Below the pieces are notes generated by a model, which was given only the letters and a program-made list of their open reading frames with translations, ran no database searches and was not told the DNA's origin. The position numbers were made by a program, and so were the translations under genes. This document shows positions 41,621 to 50,520 of a stretch of 64,000 nt of DNA, one piece after another. Position 1 is the stretch's first letter. Each line of letters opens with the position of its first letter. This DNA is from JAHEFU01 sp020440645. Lineage in GTDB: Bacteria; 4484-113; JAFGCY01. The stretch is taken from contig JAGRNR010000013.1 in NCBI GenBank assembly GCA_020440645.1, forward strand, positions 4,163 through 68,162, read 5' to 3'.

Positions 41621-42145
41621 TCACCAGCCCTTGCTTGACCGGTCCAGTTTTCCACTCCAGGAATGCACTGAGATCCTTTTGAACTTAGCTGGCAGAAGGT
41701 AATCCATGCAGCCACGGGAAACATATTCGTTTTCCTGCAGCAGTTTTTCCGCTTCGGCGTGCCCCGCCAGCTGTCCTGAAATGAAGCGGTTACTCTGGTA
41801 GCTGGCGACATGCAATACCTCATCATTGAGAATTGCACGGGCCAGCTCGAGGGCTTCTGACTGACTGGAAAATTCAACCCGCACACCGGCGAAATCCACA
41901 CTTGTGCTCCTTGTGGATTCAATGGCCATGATTTCAAGGTCAATTCCTTCACGCTTGGCAGGACTCTTGAGGTAGACCAGCAGGCCCTGGTAGTAACCAT
42001 TGAAGTCAGACAGGATATCCAGCTGCTCCAGCAGTTGCGGTTGGCTCTCCTTCAGGACTTCAATGAACTCCGTGCAGTAACTGCCAAGCTTCACCACCGG
42101 ATGCCACTTTTCTGCCCTGTACTTGCTGGGTCCGTCGCTGACCAT
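41621..42145 (-). CDS. Unknown cytosolic protein, paralogue pair member A
   Basis: A 174-residue soluble protein of no recognised family. It shares with the next gene (42205-42711) a C-terminal pattern of the type (H/T)SWSGK(L)D preceded by a long helical block with NDEVLHVASYQSNRF, where the neighbour has NEEIVCISKYVNSEF. ATG at 42145; TATTAT lies exactly 6 nt upstream (leaderless pattern). No signal peptide. Function unknown. Confidence 0.6.
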   Translation of the reverse strand: MVSDGPSKYRAEKWHPVVKLGSYCTEFIEVLKESQPQLLEQLDILSDFNGYYQGLLVYLKSPAKREGIDLEIMAIESTRSTSVDFAGVRVEFSSQSEALELARAILNDEVLHVASYQSNRFISGQLAGHAEAEKLLQENEYVSRGCMDYLLPAKFKRISVHSWSGKLDRSSKGW

Positions 42146-42151
42146 ATGCAG

Positions 42152-42157
42152 ATAATA
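42152..42157 (-). promoter_or_regulatory. -10 box of leaderless gene 41621-42145
   Basis: TATTAT, 6 nt before the ATG. Confidence 0.6.
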
Positions 42158-42204
42158 CGATTCCTGGGCTCAGCTTGAGTCAGATTGCAGATAAAGAAGA
42201 CAAA

Positions 42205-42711
42205 TCAGCCATCCACCCTTCCGGTCCATGAAGTGACCTGCAGGATTTCCTCCCGCTGCGGCTGTAGGAATGAAAGGCAACCGGCAGGTTTGTTTTCCGT
42301 GGATGCAGTACTTCTTAATGCCATACCTGGTTCAGCCATCCAGCATCCCGAAAACTCTGAATTGACGTACTTGCTGATGCAGACAATCTCTTCATTGACT
42401 ATGAAGCCGATGTAGCGGGCAGCTTCAAATGTGCCGCTGAAATCCTCGATTGCTCCGTTGAATTCGATTTTTATGCTCGGCGGGTTTTCCGAAGCATGCA
42501 CGTTGAGTGTGATGATGCGATACGGATTCGGCGCTCGTACCGCAAGATTCAGTCCAAGCGGGTTTCCATCCTGGTCCATCGCCAGCATCAGTTTTTCATC
42601 CCAGTGCGGCTGGATCCTGAGCAGGTCCTCGTGGAATGCACTGAGGAACTTCCCGAGCGGGATTTCCGGCGCGTAACCGGTTGTAATCGTGTCGTGTCCG
42701 TAGTCGGCCAT
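42205..42711 (-). CDS. Unknown cytosolic protein, paralogue pair member B
   Basis: A 168-residue paralogue of the preceding protein (shared block around NEEIVCISKYVNSEFSG and the C-terminal VTSWTGRVD). Unlike its sister, it has a GAGGGA Shine-Dalgarno before the ATG at 42711. No known domain, signal or membrane segment. The pair looks like a recent local duplication in which one copy kept a leader and the other did not. Confidence 0.6.
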   Translation of the reverse strand: MADYGHDTITTGYAPEIPLGKFLSAFHEDLLRIQPHWDEKLMLAMDQDGNPLGLNLAVRAPNPYRIITLNVHASENPPSIKIEFNGAIEDFSGTFEAARYIGFIVNEEIVCISKYVNSEFSGCWMAEPGMALRSTASTENKPAGCLSFLQPQREEILQVTSWTGRVDG

Positions 42712-42906
42712 GTTGATCCCTCACAGCGCTATGCGGCAAGGCCCGGGCCGCATGCTTCAATTCTTGCGGCTGAAGCTGGTTTTGGGCTGCTGTTTAACCT
42801 CTATTTAAGTTTTGGAAAGCAAATGGAAGTCCATTCGACCTGCATCGGGCAGGCCACAGGCAAATTCTGCTAAGATGAAATCAGGAAGCAGCAATGGGAC
42901 AGATAA

Positions 42907-44106
42907 ATGGACGCAGTTCCTGAAAGCCGTCAATCCGGGGGGTTCCTCGGTGAATGGATGTCAGCAATCAGCACGGTCAATGAAAATCCGGTGGCCGGCT
43001 GGCTGATGACGGCCCGTGAGCGGCGCACCCAGAGATATCCGCTGGTGCGCAAGCTGATTGTCCCGGTTGCGATTTCCCTGGTATTCCTGTTTTCCTTCCT
43101 CTACGCCCAGCGCAATTCCGCCCTGATCAGCAGTTCCAGCCTGGTTGAGCTGGTCACGATCATGCTGACCGTTTCAATCCTACCGGCGGTGTTCTTCTGG
43201 GCATTGACGGGCATTTTCACAGCGGTGCAGGAATCACTGTCACTGCTGGCGGACGAAAGCAAGAGCAAGACCTCACTCACGATTGATGACATGGTGAGTG
43301 TTTCGCAGATGAGCAGTGCCGACATTGCGGTTGGCGCCCTGCAGGTGATCATGCCGCAGCTGTTCTGGCGATCGCTTGCGCTGTCACTCAGCTTCTGGTG
43401 GCTGATGCTGATGCTGACCAGCATGTTCGGCGTTGACCTGCGGGCGGAAAGCTTCATCAATACCTGGATCTGGGGCATCGTGACGGTTCCGCTGATGCTG
43501 CTTAGCAGCCTGCTGGCCTGCCTGGCGCTGGTGCTGGGTTGCATCGCCGCCGGACTGCATGCGCGGGGCACGCTGGTCCCGCTGACAGCGGCTGTGCTGG
43601 TTATGGGCGTGAGTTTCGCCTGGTCGCTGGTCGGCGGCAACATGCTGATCAATGACCAGTATGTACTGCTTATGACCCGGTCTGGCAGCATATACGGCTC
43701 AGTGATGTTCCTGGTGCTGGCTTTACTGGTCGCAATGCTTATGCGGCGCCCCGGAAACTCCCGCGCAGGGCTGGCTATTCTGATGCCGGCGCTGGCAGCC
43801 GCCACAATGTACCTGTTCTTCCGATTCGTGGTACCGAACCAGGAGGGGATCTCCTCCATGCTCGTGTCACTGGCTGCCGGCTTCATGCGCAGCTGGGGCA
43901 GCTTCAGCCTGGTCAACCCGCTGTTCGTGCCCACGGCAGCCAGCTGGGGGGATGTGTTCGGGCGCAACCCGGTGACAGCGGAAGGTGGATTCGGCAGCAG
44001 CCTTGAAATGCGCTGGATGATCGGTTTCCTGACCCAGCTCGGACTGGTCTGGATCAATGCCTGGCTGGCATGGCAGTGCATCAACCGCAAACGCAGCAGC
44101 CACTAG
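42907..44106 (+). CDS. Polytopic membrane protein, Yip1-like paralogue A
   Basis: A 399-residue integral membrane protein with about seven membrane helices. The N-terminus ISTVNENPVAGWLMTARERRTQRYP and the soluble loop SLSLLADESKSKTSLTIDDM with VSVSQMS match the order of the protein at 50521-51711 (NPVSDQENSLVWLARRREQRNG, CISPMEDRD), so the two are paralogues. No transport or catalytic motif is visible. A TAAGAT hexamer lies about 35 nt upstream and GGGA precedes the ATG. Function unknown. Confidence 0.7.
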   Translation: MDAVPESRQSGGFLGEWMSAISTVNENPVAGWLMTARERRTQRYPLVRKLIVPVAISLVFLFSFLYAQRNSALISSSSLVELVTIMLTVSILPAVFFWALTGIFTAVQESLSLLADESKSKTSLTIDDMVSVSQMSSADIAVGALQVIMPQLFWRSLALSLSFWWLMLMLTSMFGVDLRAESFINTWIWGIVTVPLMLLSSLLACLALVLGCIAAGLHARGTLVPLTAAVLVMGVSFAWSLVGGNMLINDQYVLLMTRSGSIYGSVMFLVLALLVAMLMRRPGNSRAGLAILMPALAAATMYLFFRFVVPNQEGISSMLVSLAAGFMRSWGSFSLVNPLFVPTAASWGDVFGRNPVTAEGGFGSSLEMRWMIGFLTQLGLVWINAWLAWQCINRKRSSH

Positions 44107-44165
44107 TCAGCTTCCGGGCTTGCCGTAAACACAGGCACCAGCCGTAAATCAGCCGGTTGATTGTT

Positions 44166-44181
44166 TGTTTCACGTGAAACA
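44166..44181. promoter_or_regulatory. parS site 1, perfect
   Basis: TGTTTCACGTGAAACA, the full 16-bp ParB-binding palindrome. parS sites usually cluster near the replication origin. Confidence 0.9.
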
Positions 44182-44211
44182 TAATTCACCAGGTGCACAT
44201 CAGGAGAATAG

Positions 44212-44227
44212 CGTTCCACGTGAAACA
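44212..44227. promoter_or_regulatory. parS site 2
   Basis: CGTTCCACGTGAAACA, matching TGTTNCACGTGAAACA at all but the first position. Confidence 0.85.
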
Positions 44228-44408
44228 CTGATTAATCTGTCGGGTGGCAGAACTACTGAGTGGCTGACACTTCCCCGTGCAGTTCCGGTCTATTGCCTCT
44301 TTCAGTGCACCTCCGTGAGAGGCATCTCCAGTACGAGAAACCACAACTTCACCGCAAGTCCCGGTTAACAGCTCCCGAAGGCCTAAGCAAGGCGTTATCT
44401 TCCGCTTG

Positions 44409-44675
44409 ATGTCATGTTGCTCCACAGGTAACGCCTTGAACTCCGCCATGCGTGGCATGCAGCGGGCCAGTGAGTCCGCTTCCGTTGCAGCTCGCCATAT
44501 TGCCACTCCGAAATCCCAGGGACCGGAGCTTGAGAGTCGCAGCAGCGTGGCTGACATCGTAGACATCAGCAAGGCCGCCAAGGGGATGCAGGCCTCAGCT
44601 GTGGTGTTCTCCGTCGCCGCTGACATGAGCGACATCGCAATGTCGATTGGTGCCCGGCTGGACCAGTACGCATAG
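44409..44675 (+). CDS. Small flagellar-rod-like protein (tentative)
   Basis: An 88-residue ORF. The N-terminal ALNSAMRGMQRASESASVAARHIATP and the C-terminal DIVDISKAAKGMQASAVVFSVA with ADMSDIAMSIG resemble the paired helices of flagellar rod and hook proteins in miniature. No other flagellar gene is in the window. The start is uncertain (ATG at 44409 or 44448) and there is no Shine-Dalgarno; TATCTT lies 7 nt before the first ATG. An overlapping antisense ORF looks like a shadow. Confidence 0.45.
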   Translation: MSCCSTGNALNSAMRGMQRASESASVAARHIATPKSQGPELESRSSVADIVDISKAAKGMQASAVVFSVAADMSDIAMSIGARLDQYA

Positions 44676-44807
44676 GCAGCAAACACGCCAGTTTCTTATC
44701 TGTTTGATTGCGGCCCCTTGATCCCTCCTGCGCAAGCAGTACCGATTTCTGCCGATCCCACCGGTGTACGCCTGCTGACCTGCCTGTGAAGTGGAACCGG
44801 GCTGGCC

Positions 44808-44813
44808 TATAAT
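44808..44813 (+). promoter_or_regulatory. -10 box of leaderless hydantoinase gene
   Basis: TATAAT, 6 nt before the GTG at 44820. Confidence 0.7.
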
Positions 44814-44819
44814 CGTCGC

Positions 44820-46880
44820 GTGTCTGGATTGCGAATCGGCATAGACGTCGGCGGGACCTTCACCCATGGTGTGCTGCTCAGGCCACCCGGTGATGTGTTG
44901 AAGCGATCCGTCACTCCCACAACCCACAGTGCGCAGATGGGGGTTGCCGAGGGAATTCGCACCGTGCTTGCCGAACTGGTCGATGGACTGGACGCGGAGC
45001 AGGTGGAATTGGTGGCGCATTCAACCACGCAAGCCACAAATGCCCTGCTTGAAGGTGATGTTTCCGAAATCAACCGGGTGGTCTGCGTACCTCCCGGTGA
45101 AGCGCTGCTGCTGAAGCTTGCCCTGCGCGACCGGCGCATTCCGATCGGAAGCGGCAATGGAGTGACGCTGCACCAGGTGATGGTGCCGGCAGGCCAAGGC
45201 ATTGCAGCAGATGCAGAACTGCCGCAGCTGGACCGCTCGCTGCCCAGTGCTTTGATCCAGCCCCTGGCGGGAGGCCACGATGCACTTGAGGAAGTGGTGC
45301 GCGAGCGGCTCGGACTGGATCCGCAGCGCAGTGTGCTGGCCGGGGAGATAACCCAGGTGCTGGGCCTGAATGCCCGGGCCCGTACGGCGGGAATCAACGC
45401 GGCAATGCTGCCGCGCATGCTGGAAACGGCGAACTACACGGAAAAGGTGGTGCAGGAACTGCTGCCCGAGGTGCCGCTGCAGGTGGTGCGCAGTGACGGC
45501 GGGGCGATGGATATCTCCGAGATGCGGCGCCAGCCGATCCTCTCCATCCTGTCCGGCCCGGCAGCCGGGGCCAGTGCTGCACTGCACCGCAGTGGCTTGA
45601 GCGAGCTGGTGTTCATTGAGGTCGGTGGCACGTCGACGGACATCACGCTGGTACAGGCCGGCCGCGTGCGCCAGCGCAATGCCACTGTCGGCGGCAACCG
45701 CCTGCTGGTTCCAGCGCTGGACCTGCGTACCGTTGCACTCGGCGGGGGCAGCATGCTGGACAGCCGCGGACGCTCATTCGGACCGCGCAGCGCGCATATT
45801 GCCGGCTTGCCCTACCTGTTCCAGGCTGTGATGCAGGGAAAGGAGTTCATTGGCATTGCCGAGTGGCAGGACAACCACGGGCACAGTTACAGCGTGATAA
45901 CAACTTCCTCCGGAGAGAATTCAGCGTTCACACTGACTGATTACCGCATTCTTTCGGCACATGCTGTATCAGCAGAGTCAGGAAAGGCACTGTTGGATCA
46001 GCTGGGAATAGAGCTAAATACGGCGCAACTTGAAGTGATGCGCATTGCGGCTGCCGGACTGCTTGAACAGGCGGCGAAAGCCCAGCAGGCATCTATCCGC
46101 CAGCTTTGCCGCCCGATCAATGAGTTGATTGGATCGCACGAAGCCAGCCGCGACAGCCTGGTGCTGGTCGGTGGTGGAGGTGGCGCGCCGGTAGTGCTTG
46201 ATCCGCTTGCAAGCGAACTGGGATTTGCTGGCCAGCTGATTGATGAGCATCCTGTGATCAGCGCAGTCGGTGCTGCACTGGCGGTGACCTGTGTATCCAT
46301 CAGTCGCAGCACGGCGGAGCCTAAGGGGACGGACATTGAGGAACTGACCCGCCAGGTTGAGGAGAGGCTGGCGCGGCAGGGGGCGGAACGGGTCAGTACT
46401 GAGTATGACTACGATGCGCAGCGCCAGGTGCTGACGGTCACCGGCCGCGGCAACCGGCCCTATGAGCAGGATGCGGATGACATTGGCGGGGCCAAACGCC
46501 TGCAGCGAGCGACAGAGATGCTGGGGAGTGGAGCCGAATCCAGCTGGAGCGATGGGTGGATTGAGTTCTACTCCGCACCGGGAAAGCAGCGCGGCTCCCA
46601 TAGCGGGCTGGCGCTGCTGGCCAGTGGCCGCTCCATCTGGCAGGGTAGCTACCGGCGGATAGAACCGGTGGCCAGTGGTGAATTGGAGCTGGTGCTGGAC
46701 CGGATCATTTCCGAGGAAACATCCTATACGGATGGCGGAGCGTTGCTGCCCGGACTGAGCCTGCTGGCGGACGGGCGTTACATCCCGCTGGACCAGCTGG
46801 GCAGTGCCGAACTGGTGCGGGAAGTGCTGCGCTGGGAGAAACTGCCGCAGGATTGCCGGGCACTGTTCCTGCTGCGTTGA
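44820..46880 (+). CDS. hyuA: Hydantoinase/oxoprolinase subunit A
   Basis: A 686-residue HyuA-type subunit of an ATP-dependent hydantoinase or 5-oxoprolinase. The N-terminal ATP-binding fold starts RIGIDVGGTFTHGVLL, followed by VAHSTTQATNALLEGDV. The middle has VVRSDGGAMDISEMRRQPIL, SGPAAGASAALH and EVGGTSTDITLVQ, then LALGGGSMLDSRG-like segments. No HyuB subunit gene is adjacent, so it may work alone or with a distant partner. GTG start, TATAAT 6 nt upstream. The substrate (hydantoin, oxoproline or related) is unresolved. Confidence 0.9.
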   Translation: MSGLRIGIDVGGTFTHGVLLRPPGDVLKRSVTPTTHSAQMGVAEGIRTVLAELVDGLDAEQVELVAHSTTQATNALLEGDVSEINRVVCVPPGEALLLKLALRDRRIPIGSGNGVTLHQVMVPAGQGIAADAELPQLDRSLPSALIQPLAGGHDALEEVVRERLGLDPQRSVLAGEITQVLGLNARARTAGINAAMLPRMLETANYTEKVVQELLPEVPLQVVRSDGGAMDISEMRRQPILSILSGPAAGASAALHRSGLSELVFIEVGGTSTDITLVQAGRVRQRNATVGGNRLLVPALDLRTVALGGGSMLDSRGRSFGPRSAHIAGLPYLFQAVMQGKEFIGIAEWQDNHGHSYSVITTSSGENSAFTLTDYRILSAHAVSAESGKALLDQLGIELNTAQLEVMRIAAAGLLEQAAKAQQASIRQLCRPINELIGSHEASRDSLVLVGGGGGAPVVLDPLASELGFAGQLIDEHPVISAVGAALAVTCVSISRSTAEPKGTDIEELTRQVEERLARQGAERVSTEYDYDAQRQVLTVTGRGNRPYEQDADDIGGAKRLQRATEMLGSGAESSWSDGWIEFYSAPGKQRGSHSGLALLASGRSIWQGSYRRIEPVASGELELVLDRIISEETSYTDGGALLPGLSLLADGRYIPLDQLGSAELVREVLRWEKLPQDCRALFLLR

Positions 46881-46960
46881 TTGCATCATTAGCTAAGTAC
46901 ACAAATGAATTGCCGGTGGACTAAACTGCAGGAGCTTTTGTGGCTTGGGTCAATTCACCA

Positions 46961-46966
46961 TATAAT
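46961..46966 (+). promoter_or_regulatory. -10 box of leaderless HEAT-like lipoprotein gene
   Basis: TATAAT, 6 nt before the ATG at 46973; TTGTGG lies 17 nt further upstream as a possible -35. Confidence 0.7.
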
Positions 46967-46972
46967 TCAGTT

Positions 46973-48295
46973 ATGCGCTTAACGCTGATCCCCTGCATGC
47001 TGCTTGCAGCCATGCTTATGACAGCCTGCCCCGGTGATACCGTGCAGCAGGGACGTGGTGGGCCGGAGCAGGTGCAGTCGGAGCATGAAACCAGCGTACC
47101 GGCGGATGCACCGACGGAGAAAGCGGTTGACTTCCTCAAGTCCAGCCTGCGTGAGCCTTTGGTGGATGACCATGTTTCGCTGGAGGACAGCTGGAACATC
47201 ATTTCCCGCCTGCCTGATGCGACCCCGTTCAAGTCCCTGATTGACCAGCAGGTGGCCCAGGCCGGGGGCAGCCCCGGGGTTCAGCTGGTCTCAGCCTGGC
47301 TGGTGACGGACCCGGAGGCTGCGAAACAGTACATCCTTACCGAAGCCAGGGCGGACCATGCCGCTGCCCTGCAGCCGCTGATCCGCTTCCCGGAAATCGG
47401 GACGGATATCCTGCAGGAATTGGACCTGAGCGAGCATTCCGTTGATTTCCAGGATGCCAGCCTGCTGCTGGTCCGCAACTGGATCGAGCCTTCAGAGGAC
47501 CTGGTCGGGACCTTCGAGCAGCTCGCCGCGAGCCCGGAGCCGAACATCAGCCTGCGCGCACTTGGCTACCTGCTGCGTTTCGGCCGGGCCAGCGATGAAC
47601 AGATAGACACACTCCGGCAGGCCATCCGCTCCGAGGACAAGTTTTTTGCAGCTGCAGCGGAGGGAGCCAAGATCAGCCGCAGCGAAGCGCTGGCCACGGC
47701 ATTCGTGCCGCGCCTGCAGGAAGTGCCGATGGGGGAGCTCGACCCGGAGCGCCAGTGGCAGTCGAAGGAGTTCTACAGTGCCTATGCGCTGGCATACATC
47801 CCGGGCCGTGATGCGACGGTGATCCGGCTCAACCTGTTGAATGCCACGATCAATGACCTGCGCTGGCAGGCCCGCTTCGGTGAACTGATGCAGGGCAGTC
47901 CTGCGTCCTTTGAACAGGCCGCGCTGGAGGAGGGTGTGCTCAACCCGGAACTGCTGGCCTGCCTGGTACCACCCGAGGCGATGCATCCGGCATTGCTGGA
48001 CTGGTACGAAAAGGCATTCCGGCAGGCGGATGAACCGCTGCGCTTCCAGCTTGTGACCCAGTTGAGCCGCTATAATGAGCACGCGTCCGAACCCAAGCTG
48101 CGGGAGCTGGTGCTGGGCCTGTTGGATGATGAGTCCTCGCTGGTGCGTGGACAGGCCTGGCTGCTGGCAGCCCAATTCGCTTATTCCGGACAGAGGCTGG
48201 ATGCCGCCGCACTGCTCGAGTCAGCGACTGAGCAGGGTCCCGTCAAGGCGGCGGCGGCCTGCTACCTGCTCAGTACCGGCGGTACCGGGCGGTAA
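46973..48295 (+). CDS. Lipoprotein with HEAT-like helical repeats
   Basis: A 440-residue lipoprotein: MRLTLIPCMLLAAMLMTAC with the lipobox LMTAC, then an all-helical body whose repeats (SLRALGYLLRFGRASDEQID, PKLRELVLGLLDDESSLVRG) look like HEAT repeats. The ATG at 46973 gives the signal peptide directly and lies 6 nt after TATAAT; an in-frame upstream start would move the signal inward. It is followed 11 bp later by the DUF3084 gene, so these and the next gene may be co-transcribed. Role unknown, probably a scaffold in the envelope. Confidence 0.75.
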   Translation: MRLTLIPCMLLAAMLMTACPGDTVQQGRGGPEQVQSEHETSVPADAPTEKAVDFLKSSLREPLVDDHVSLEDSWNIISRLPDATPFKSLIDQQVAQAGGSPGVQLVSAWLVTDPEAAKQYILTEARADHAAALQPLIRFPEIGTDILQELDLSEHSVDFQDASLLLVRNWIEPSEDLVGTFEQLAASPEPNISLRALGYLLRFGRASDEQIDTLRQAIRSEDKFFAAAAEGAKISRSEALATAFVPRLQEVPMGELDPERQWQSKEFYSAYALAYIPGRDATVIRLNLLNATINDLRWQARFGELMQGSPASFEQAALEEGVLNPELLACLVPPEAMHPALLDWYEKAFRQADEPLRFQLVTQLSRYNEHASEPKLRELVLGLLDDESSLVRGQAWLLAAQFAYSGQRLDAAALLESATEQGPVKAAAACYLLSTGGTGR

Positions 48296-48306
48296 CCGGA
48301 GCTGAA

Positions 48307-49599
48307 TTGACAATTGCTATCTTCATCGTGGTCCTGACACTCGTCGCCGGTCTGGTGGCGGCTGCTGGCGACCGCATGGGCCAGCTCGCCGCCAAGCGCA
48401 AGATCCGCATCGGCAAGCTCAGGCCGCGCGATGCCTCCCGCCTGGTGGCGGTGCTGACCGGCATGGCGATCTCGATCGTGACCTTCGGCGTGGTGTTCGC
48501 TGTCTGGAGCGACTTCCGCGAGGCCCTCACCCGTTATTCCGAGACCAAGAGCAACCTGGCCTCCGTGCTGGCTGAGCGCGACAGCATGCTCAAGGACATC
48601 AAGGAAGCAGAAGCAGGACGCGATGATGCAATCAAGGCACAAACGGAAGCCGAACAGGCGATGCAGGATGCCGAGGAACTGACAACGGCCGCCCAGAACA
48701 AGCTGATCGCGCTGGAGGACCAGCTCAGCGTGGCCGACCTGCAGATCAAGGACAAGGAAGCGGAGCTGGCTAAGCGCCAGGCCGAGATTGACAAGATCCA
48801 GAAGGAACTGGGGGCTGCCCGCCAGAGCCTCAAGGACATCGAGAAGCAGAAGGAGGGCGACCAGCTCCAGCTCAAGAGCCTGCAGGAGCTGAAGGAACGC
48901 GCCCGCCAGGAGATCCTCAAGCTGCAGGATGATGCAGAGCGGCTGAAGGGCAGCGAGGTGGAGCTGGAGATCGGCAAGGTGCTGTCCTACCAGGAGATCC
49001 CGGCAGGCACGGAGGACATCTCGGCCCGCCTGCAGGAGGGCATCGACCGCCTGCAGATCAACCTGCTGCGCCGCGGGTTTGAGATAGATACGGAAAGTGT
49101 GGCAGCTGCCAACCGGCTGGCTGCCAGCATGGAGCTCGGGCAGTACGGCACCGTGGTTGTGATCCGCAACGGACGCAACGTGTTCGCTGATGATGAGGAC
49201 AAGCAGGTGCTGCTGGACTTCAGCGCCCAGCCGTTGGCACCGATCGTGCGCAGGGGCAGCGACTTCATGACCATCACCGTATCGGAGCAGGGCTCCAGCG
49301 TGCGGGTGATGGGCCGTGAGCAGGTGGTGCTGACGCTTGGCAACCAGGTTGACATCGACTTCAGCCAGCGGCTGGACACCTTGTTCCAGACTGAGGCGCG
49401 CAATGCCGGCTTCCTGCCGGACATCACGACGGCTACCTACAGCCACCCGCTCAACGAACTGCTGTTCCAGGCCGAGAAGATCAATTCCCGCCAGCGGCCC
49501 TTCGTGATCCACCTGCGGGCCCAGAAGGACCTGACGGCGATCGACGGTGTTGCCAACCTGGCTGACCTGGAGATCAGCGTGAGCGGGGTCAGTGAATGA
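48307..49599 (+). CDS. DUF3084 membrane protein
   Basis: A 430-residue protein with two N-terminal membrane helices (about residues 1-22 and 43-65) joined by GDRMGQLAAKRKIRIGKLRPRDASRL, then a coiled coil (about residues 75-215) and a soluble alpha/beta C-terminal domain. This is the DUF3084 layout, known in cyanobacteria, Deinococcus and related bacteria. The TTG start follows CCGGAG at 7 nt. It overlaps the next gene by 4 bp (ATGA). Function unknown; the coiled coil suggests an envelope spacer or scaffold. Confidence 0.85.
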   Translation: MTIAIFIVVLTLVAGLVAAAGDRMGQLAAKRKIRIGKLRPRDASRLVAVLTGMAISIVTFGVVFAVWSDFREALTRYSETKSNLASVLAERDSMLKDIKEAEAGRDDAIKAQTEAEQAMQDAEELTTAAQNKLIALEDQLSVADLQIKDKEAELAKRQAEIDKIQKELGAARQSLKDIEKQKEGDQLQLKSLQELKERARQEILKLQDDAERLKGSEVELEIGKVLSYQEIPAGTEDISARLQEGIDRLQINLLRRGFEIDTESVAAANRLAASMELGQYGTVVVIRNGRNVFADDEDKQVLLDFSAQPLAPIVRRGSDFMTITVSEQGSSVRVMGREQVVLTLGNQVDIDFSQRLDTLFQTEARNAGFLPDITTATYSHPLNELLFQAEKINSRQRPFVIHLRAQKDLTAIDGVANLADLEISVSGVSE

Positions 49600-50516
49600 G
49601 CCTGCGCCTGATTGCACTGCTGGCACTGCTGGCCTTACTGCCGCTCATGCCTGCCGCCGCCGATGATCCCGTCAGCGAGGATCCGGCCCCGGTCCAGCCA
49701 GAGTCTGCTGCTGAGGAAACGGCGGATAGAGCGCCGAAGCTTCCCCCGGAACTGCCGCTGGCAACGATCCCGCTGCGTGAGAACCTGCGCTTCACACTGC
49801 GCCCGACGATCCTCGGGCTGATCCCGCCGGACAGCGCGGAGGACTATGGCGAGGGCCTCGTGCGCGTCAGTGAGCGCAGTGGCAACCGGATCACGCTGCA
49901 CTACGAGATCAAGGAGGAGATCGAGAAGCAGCGCGGTGGCGATGAGATGTACGAACTGCAGGAAGCCCCGATCGAGACCCGCACCGAATACCTCACGCGA
50001 TTCCGGCGCGGGGACGCGGTGGTTGACAACTACCAGAGCGGCCGGCGCGTTGCCTGCCCGCTGTTCTGGCAGGATGGCGATTTCCGTGCCAGCGACTACG
50101 GCCTGCTGTGGATCCCGGCGGGCCTGCTGGAAACGCTGAAGGATGAAGGCAGCTGCGACTGGCAGATGGACTTCACCACCGGCGCGAAGTCTGGCATTGC
50201 CAGCGAGCTGGAGCAGCTGGTGGAGGCAAGGCGCAAGGGCAACGGGATTGCCGACGGCACGGGTGCGCGGCTGGAGCTGATCCGCGAGGAAGGGCGCTAC
50301 ATCGTGCCTGTCAACGGGGCGATGAGCCAGCTCGCGGCGGTGCATGCGAGGGACAGCTGGGGCGTGGCGGAGTACTGGTTCCTTGACGATCCTGACAACC
50401 CGCTGCTGCTGAAGATGAGCTTCATTGCCAGCCCGGATGCCAGTCCGGCGGAAGAGGGGATCATCCGCCAGCTGCAGGCCGGCATCGGCTTTGCGATTAC
50501 CAGCCTGAACTACTGA
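49596..50516 (+). CDS. Exported protein coupled to DUF3084
   Basis: A 306-residue protein with a signal peptide (MSLRLIALLALLALLPLMPAAA), a Pro/Glu/Ala-rich stretch to about residue 55 and a beta-rich body (NLRFTLRPTILGLI, ALLWIPAGLLETL-like segments). Its ATG overlaps the stop of the DUF3084 gene by 4 bp, so translation is coupled. No known domain. Probably works at the envelope with the DUF3084 protein. Confidence 0.7.
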   Translation: MSLRLIALLALLALLPLMPAAADDPVSEDPAPVQPESAAEETADRAPKLPPELPLATIPLRENLRFTLRPTILGLIPPDSAEDYGEGLVRVSERSGNRITLHYEIKEEIEKQRGGDEMYELQEAPIETRTEYLTRFRRGDAVVDNYQSGRRVACPLFWQDGDFRASDYGLLWIPAGLLETLKDEGSCDWQMDFTTGAKSGIASELEQLVEARRKGNGIADGTGARLELIREEGRYIVPVNGAMSQLAAVHARDSWGVAEYWFLDDPDNPLLLKMSFIASPDASPAEEGIIRQLQAGIGFAITSLNY

Positions 50517-50520
50517 AGCA

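Larger units (their letters stand above)
44107..44408. other. 302-bp gap with two parS sites
   Basis: No gene apart from what is noted at 44409. Contains two parS matches 46 bp apart. The remainder up to 44400 shows no repeat or terminator. Confidence 0.6.

Noticed and set aside
44186..44686. Minus-strand ORF over the parS region
   Set aside because: It would read through both parS sites and has no family match; the small plus-strand ORF inside it looks more protein-like.
48262..49626. Minus-strand ORF of 454 codons
   Set aside because: It mirrors the DUF3084 gene, which has clear membrane and coiled-coil structure; the antisense frame is low-complexity Leu/Ala.
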